Below, one piece after another: positions 59,469-64,000 of a DNA stretch of 64,000 nucleotides. A program made the translations under genes and the position numbers. Position 1 is the stretch's first letter. Every line of letters starts with the position of its first letter. The notes beneath the pieces are model-generated. The model worked only from the letters and a program-made list of their open reading frames with translations, ran no database searches and had not been told where the DNA came from. The stretch comes from Oreohelix idahoensis. Taxonomy: Eukaryota > Mollusca > Gastropoda > Stylommatophora > Oreohelicidae. Where the stretch lies: NCBI GenBank assembly GCA_024509875.1, contig JAMPIV010000299.1, positions 1,915,001 through 1,979,000 of the forward strand. The letters are read 5' to 3'.

Positions 59469-60261
59469 ATGGGCTTTGTGGATGAGACTTTTAAGTCTAC
59501 AATACAAGAATCTGACATAATGTCCTATGATGTAGCACCGCGTATCAACGGAACCACATCTGCCAACACAGAAGATCCCTTAATAAACAACAAAACAATG
59601 GTGATCTGCCAGTGGATTTTATTCACTGTGCTATGCCAAGCCATCGATGTATTTGGTACAGTGACTAACATCATAAACATCGTTTGCTTTGTCAAACAAG
59701 GTTTCAAGGACCCTGTTAACGTAAGCCTCTTTGGTATGAGACAAGAAAACCTTCTAAATCTGTTTGCTTGAATATTATTTAATATCAATAGCTGTTATTA
59801 TAGTAATTACCTTGGTTTCATAAAAAGAACTGACAAAGGAAACAAGATTTGCTTTGTTTCTTCGTTTTTTTTTTCATAATGAACACGTTTTAAGGACTCA
59901 TCCTAATTCCAAACATATACTCGTACCTTTAGTGATGTTACTATGAAATTGTATTTAACTTTTCCCCAGTTACATACTATCTCCGAAGGAAAGATTTGAC
60001 AATTAAAATAAATATTTTTACGTCTGTCTATTGACAATATCTTCAGGTCTAGCAGTCTCCGACTTAGGGTGTCTAGTGACCTTGATTTGGACGAATATAT
60101 GCTTCACTCCATCTTTCAGTGAGGCGGAATTACCTTTTGATGCTCAAGAATTTCAGTACCTGACGGGTTCTTGGCCACATATAACCTTTACTCGCGTGAG
60201 TAGTTGGATCACGGCGATAATAACCGTGGAGAGATGCCTGTGTATAACTGCGCCACTTGAG
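59469..60261 (+). CDS. Rhodopsin-like GPCR gene, first two exons (partial)
   Basis: Exon 1 is 59469-59733, exon 2 is 60047-60261. The exon 1 donor is TTTG|GTATGAG (phase 1), the exon 2 acceptor is CTTCAG|GTCTAG, and the exon 2 donor is CTTGAG|GTAAG (phase 0). The N-terminus has two N-glycosylation sequons (NGT, NKT) and no obvious signal peptide. TM1 (WILFTVLCQAIDVFGTVTN), TM2 (LAVSDLGCLV) and TM3 follow, ending in ERCLCI, the ERC form of the DRY motif. The LAxSD motif of TM2 is intact. TM4-TM7 were not found downstream in this window; they may lie beyond 64000 or be lost. The wording resembles lineage-expanded gastropod chemosensory-type receptors; ligand unknown. Confidence 0.75.
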
Positions 60262-60438
60262 GTAAGAACTATATGAACAGCCATGTTTGTGTCATTGGGC
60301 TGTCATAATACTTCATCTACAGTCTAGATCTATTGATGTTCCGGATTCCATGTCCAGGCACATTTGTATGCATGAACCCTTTGGTTTGAACCCTTTTTTA
60401 AATAAATAAACCCGTCTCCCCTTTGAAAGCTGAGTATT

Positions 60439-60727
60439 CATTCATTCATTCATAACCCTCCACTCCCAAAGGAGCATAGGCCTTCAACAAACACATGCCA
60501 AGTCCTCCTGTCACGTGCCATCATCTCAAGTTCTTTCCATGTTCTCCTCATCATTTTCACCCGTGTGTTACCGGGGCCCGAAAGGGGAGCAAAGAATAGT
60601 AACACTGTCCCCTGCCAAGCATGTTGTAGAAGGCGACTAAGGAGGGTTGGGCATGGGGCCGGTTACCCCATCCTGTAAAAAAAAATTTAAACCACAAAGA
60701 ACTTCAACAAATATGGACAAGTCAAAT
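60439..60727 (-). mobile_element. Non-autonomous retroposon sharing the LINE 3' tail
   Basis: A 289 bp insertion bounded by the 13 bp duplication AAAGCTGAGTATT (60426-60438, 60728-60740). On the minus strand, a 5' part (about 60690-60561, with GTCGCCTTCTACAACATGC and GGGGCCGG-like segments) is joined to the last ~120 bp of the LINE at 58456-59385, including its TGAATGAA tail. It lies in the intron or flank after GPCR exon 2. It is either a SINE parasitising that LINE or an internally deleted LINE copy. Confidence 0.75.
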
Positions 60728-60740
60728 AAAGCTGAGTATT

Positions 60741-61485
60741 AGTAGATCTAAAAGATTTTCTATTACTAGCTTTGATAACAAAAGACGACACCAGCTAAGC
60801 ACCGTATTCAAATGTGGAAGTGAACCTCTGTCTATGAGGCTAATTACACACTCATTGACTCTTTAAAACATCCATACACTTCTAGGGATTCTCTCTGTGG
60901 TGAAACTTGTTGAGAACCCAGCATTGCACACTAAGCTCAAACACGTTACTTGAGCCATTTGCGTAATTCTTTGGTCTGACCTGGTTGACTGCATGCAGGA
61001 GGATAGCACTATGGACCTAGTGACTGTGCAGGACGTGACAATTCCTTGGAAGTGCCCAGAACCAGAGCACATTATTTTAGCTCTTCATAAATGGAGAACC
61101 CCCTTTGATGGCGGGGAATGCACAGTATGGCACGCTCTTTTACTCCTAGCTTGGAATTAAATGTGACAATCCTTCAGATGCAAGCAAAGCTGGAAAAACG
61201 TGAGCTCAAGACTTCCAACTCAGCCCGTATTGGAATAGCAGAAAAGCCACAGAAAAATCCTAGATCTACAGTGTAGATACAACAATGAAGTCTCCAACTT
61301 GGTATTGGCTCCAAAAGAGTGAAAAGCACAGCAGCCCTAGTTAAATAATAACAACAGACGACACATGTTTGTGAAATAATATCGTTTTGGTTCTTCGTTA
61401 TCTTATGGAGCCGGCTATCGTTGTAGCCGGTCCACTCCCAGAAAATCTGCATCAAAACATGTCTGTGCACTTGTAGTAGTAGTTT
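60741..61485. other. No further GPCR exon or gene seen
   Basis: No frame with transmembrane character continues the receptor here. Short ORFs lack motifs. Confidence 0.5.
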
Positions 61486-61497
61486 AAGGTGCAATTT

Positions 61498-61807
61498 GGG
61501 AGCCTCGCTGGTGTAATGGCTACAACGTTGTACTGGCGACCAGGTGTTCATGGTTCAAACTCGGCCGTCGGCGTTTGAAGAAATGTTTACGACCGGAAAT
61601 TTGACTGAATGACCTGAACGGCTCCTGCACATAAATCCCGTGTGGATGGGAAGGAGCGAAGCTCCTGACCGGGTTGGAAGGAAAGTCCAATGACCCCCCA
61701 GCCTCGCAATGACATGTCATTGGGCCGAAAAGAGCTGGAAAGCTCGAGTGCCGCTGGTTATTGAAAGAAAAAAAAAAAAAAAAGAGAAAAAAAAAAAAAA
61801 AAAAAAA
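61498..61807 (+). mobile_element. tRNA-derived SINE with poly(A) tail
   Basis: A 310 bp insertion with 12 bp target duplication AAGGTGCAATTT (61486-61497, 61808-61819). The head has a perfect A box (TGGTGTAATGG, 61509-61519) and a B box (GGTTCAAACTC, 61552-61562), a GC-richer body of ~200 bp, and an A-rich tail from 61769. An intact duplication and long tail suggest a fairly recent insertion. Transcribed by Pol III and dependent on a LINE for movement, by analogy. Confidence 0.9.
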
Positions 61808-62359
61808 AAGGTGCAATTTTCTTGTCGTGATAGGGTTGCTTCCTGGATGGCTTAACCTCATATTAGTTGCAGTTACCGCCTTATATGCTTCATTACGCAG
61901 TAACTTCTTCTGTATTGGGTATCACACCCTCAATGACTGGAAACTACCACTGATACCTCTATTGGTTGTTATATAATGCTGATAAAGTATATGCTGGCCT
62001 CCACTGATAAAAAAGGAAAACTGTCACTGATAATAACGGACTTTTGTTACTTATATAAATTTTTAAGCCACCTAATGATATGGTTCAAATGATATGTTAA
62101 CGCCATTGTGTCATTCAGTGACAAAGGCGTAAATCTGTTCTCCTTATATAGGCAACGCCCACCCAGGGCTATTTGTAAATATGTCACTACTGATACTATG
62201 CCTAGAATGTTCAAAGTAAGTGTGTACTGATACATTCGTCCATCACAGTAACACACATAGGATTCATGGATCGTTGAACGATTGGTAACGTTTAAAGTAC
62301 AGTTTATTTACGTTACAACACAGACGACGACATAGATGAAATACAGCATAAAGTACATA

Positions 62360-62920
62360 GCATCGAGAAAACACATTCATGAAGCTCGAACACTCCACAG
62401 AGCTCAATCACAGCGCCTAGTGGCGCACACCTCATAGAAATACACATCCACCATGTTCCTTAGAGAACTGCGTTCACCGCAGTTGTACATACGGCCTCAT
62501 ACATATGGCTTAATCCAGAAAGACTGCTCACATCTATTAAATTCATCAAATAGCGGTGCACTTCTTATAGAAGATGCACATTAACGATTTTCCTCAAAAG
62601 ACTACGTCTCCCCTTCTCAACAAAGGCTGCTCCCCGGCAGTTGAATAATCATCGTCATCGCTATCCCTTCTTAAGGCCCAATAATAAATAGTGGTGCACA
62701 TCCACAATATTCCTCAAAGGAAAGACTGCGCACACAGCAGTCTGCAGTAATATAACCTGCACAATATATATGGCCTAATCTCCTTCACAAAACTGTCTAT
62801 GGCCTACAAATTAATCTCTCTACCTCTCAGACTCTTCATAGCGCCTAATTGTAGACTAGTGGTGCACTTCTCATAGAACGTGCCCAATAACAAAATCTCT
62901 CATAAGCTGTCACTGCAGTC
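62360..62920. repeat. Degenerate direct repeats, about four copies
   Basis: A loose unit of roughly 120-150 bp recurs near 62415, 62550, 62690 and 62850, marked by AGTGGTGCAC followed by CATAGAA and CCTCA(A)AG-like sequence. Copies are diverged and differ in length. No coding potential. Confidence 0.45.
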
Positions 62921-62963
62921 ATAAATATTATAGTACGTACCATCTTCAAATAATCTAACACAT

Positions 62964-63116
62964 GGAAGAATATTCAATACAGGAAGAATATTCAAATACA
63001 GGAAGAATATTCAAATACAGGAAGAATATTCAAATACAGGAAGAATATTAAAGTACAGGAAGAATACTCAAATACAGGAAGAATATTCAAATACAGGAAG
63101 AATATTCAAATACAGG
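62964..63116 (+). repeat. 19 bp minisatellite
   Basis: About eight copies of AATACAGGAAGAATATTCA in tandem, nearly perfect. Confidence 0.95.
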
Positions 63117-64000
63117 CCTGTGCAAAAAAGTCTCCACCGAGACACACATTGTGAAAAACACTATACATCTTCACCGAACACTGGTCAGGAACACATACTT
63201 AGAAAAAAAAAAACACCAGGGTTGACTTCACTCCGTCAACACCTAGGACCGACTGCCAGCGGTCCCAAAAACTCCCGCCTAAACAGTCACGGGACTTCGC
63301 TGTTCACACAGCTCAGTCCCTTCCACGGACTAGCCGTGCGAACTATTTACAGTTCTACAATACAGAACAGCGTTCACGACGCTATCTGTACACTATGACT
63401 TCTTTCATATATTTATTTAAACAATTCACCGTTAATCAAGTCTCCAAGTCATGTAACCCTTAATTTACTCTGTCCAACCCGTATACAAAGGATCACCTCC
63501 CTTTTTGACCTTAATATACTACCACCACCTCCGAAGAAAAAATGATTTATCATTTTTTTGACAAGAACTACATCAAAGAAAAATGAAGGTTCCGCTAAGC
63601 TCTAAAATACTCATACAAAATTTAGTTTATGTTAAGGTTATAATAATACATCGACAAAAAATATAAGCAAGTGTACAATAAAACAAATTGTACACAATAA
63701 TTCACTAAGTACACTAAATAATCAGTTTTAAACAAAGTTAAGTATGATCACTGTAGACCAAGTAGTATACAATAAATAGAAAGTAACAGACAAGATCAAA
63801 CAAAAGAAGCATGATCAACCCTGAAAATCAGCAATGAAATCAATATAGGAAGAAATCAATAATACCATATGATAACAATCAAGTAAATCAATTCCTTACA
63901 TCAAACTAGATACATCCGACATAAATAGCTACCACATACCAAACCATATAATCAACATAACAATCCTAAGGAAGGAAGTATAAGAAGTGTAAGCAGTAAA
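63117..64000. other. No gene seen to window end
   Basis: AT-rich. The 92-codon ORF at 63120-63398 has no recognisable domain and begins at the edge of the minisatellite. Confidence 0.5.

Noticed and set aside
63120..63398. 92-codon ORF near the window end
   Set aside because: Begins in the minisatellite edge, with no domain, no splice context and biased composition.

Overview
The window is eukaryotic, AT-rich, repeat-dominated genomic DNA, most likely from a mollusc (probably a gastropod). The clue is one host gene fragment, an intron-split rhodopsin-like GPCR with an ERC motif after TM3 (59469-60261), which resembles the expanded chemosensory-type receptors of gastropods. That assignment is inference. 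The only other plausible host coding sequence is an unrecognised exon at 12292-12870. No bacterial features are present.

Most of the window is transposable elements, several nested. Four Ty3/gypsy-superfamily LTR retrotransposons lie on the + strand: A (about 2364-10906), D (24364-40127), C (32854-40055, inside the 3' LTR of D) and B (44723-54616). A, B and C carry gag - protease - integrase - RT - RNase H; D keeps gag - integrase remnants - RT - RNase H. Integrase precedes RT in all four, the reverse of the usual Ty3/gypsy order and the hallmark of Gmr1-type elements. Their capsid has a SCAN-like C-terminal region, which fits that group. All copies carry stops, frameshifts or deletions. B has almost identical LTRs and is the youngest.

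Non-LTR elements lie on the - strand. An RTE-like LINE (33770-35724) sits inside C. An I-group-like LINE with endonuclease, RT and RNase H (42896-44722 plus 54617-56336) is split in its RT by B. A short LINE 3' piece (58456-59385) has a non-autonomous relative sharing its tail (60439-60727). Target-site duplications fix the order of insertion: D, then C, then the RTE-like LINE; and the I-like LINE, then B. tRNA-derived SINE-like sequences with Pol III boxes occur at 11-731, 26442-26680 and 61498-61807.

The stretch from 13.6 to 23.8 kb has no recognisable gene apart from a tiny zinc-finger-like ORF. It is a mosaic of minisatellites, (TA)n tracts, a 1.37 kb element with 81 bp near-perfect terminal inverted repeats, duplicated 0.9 kb blocks, inverted modules, and about 25 copies of a TATA-box-like motif. 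Remaining intervals (732-1944, 10907-12283, 40133-42890, 60741-61485, 63117-64000) hold nothing I can name with confidence.
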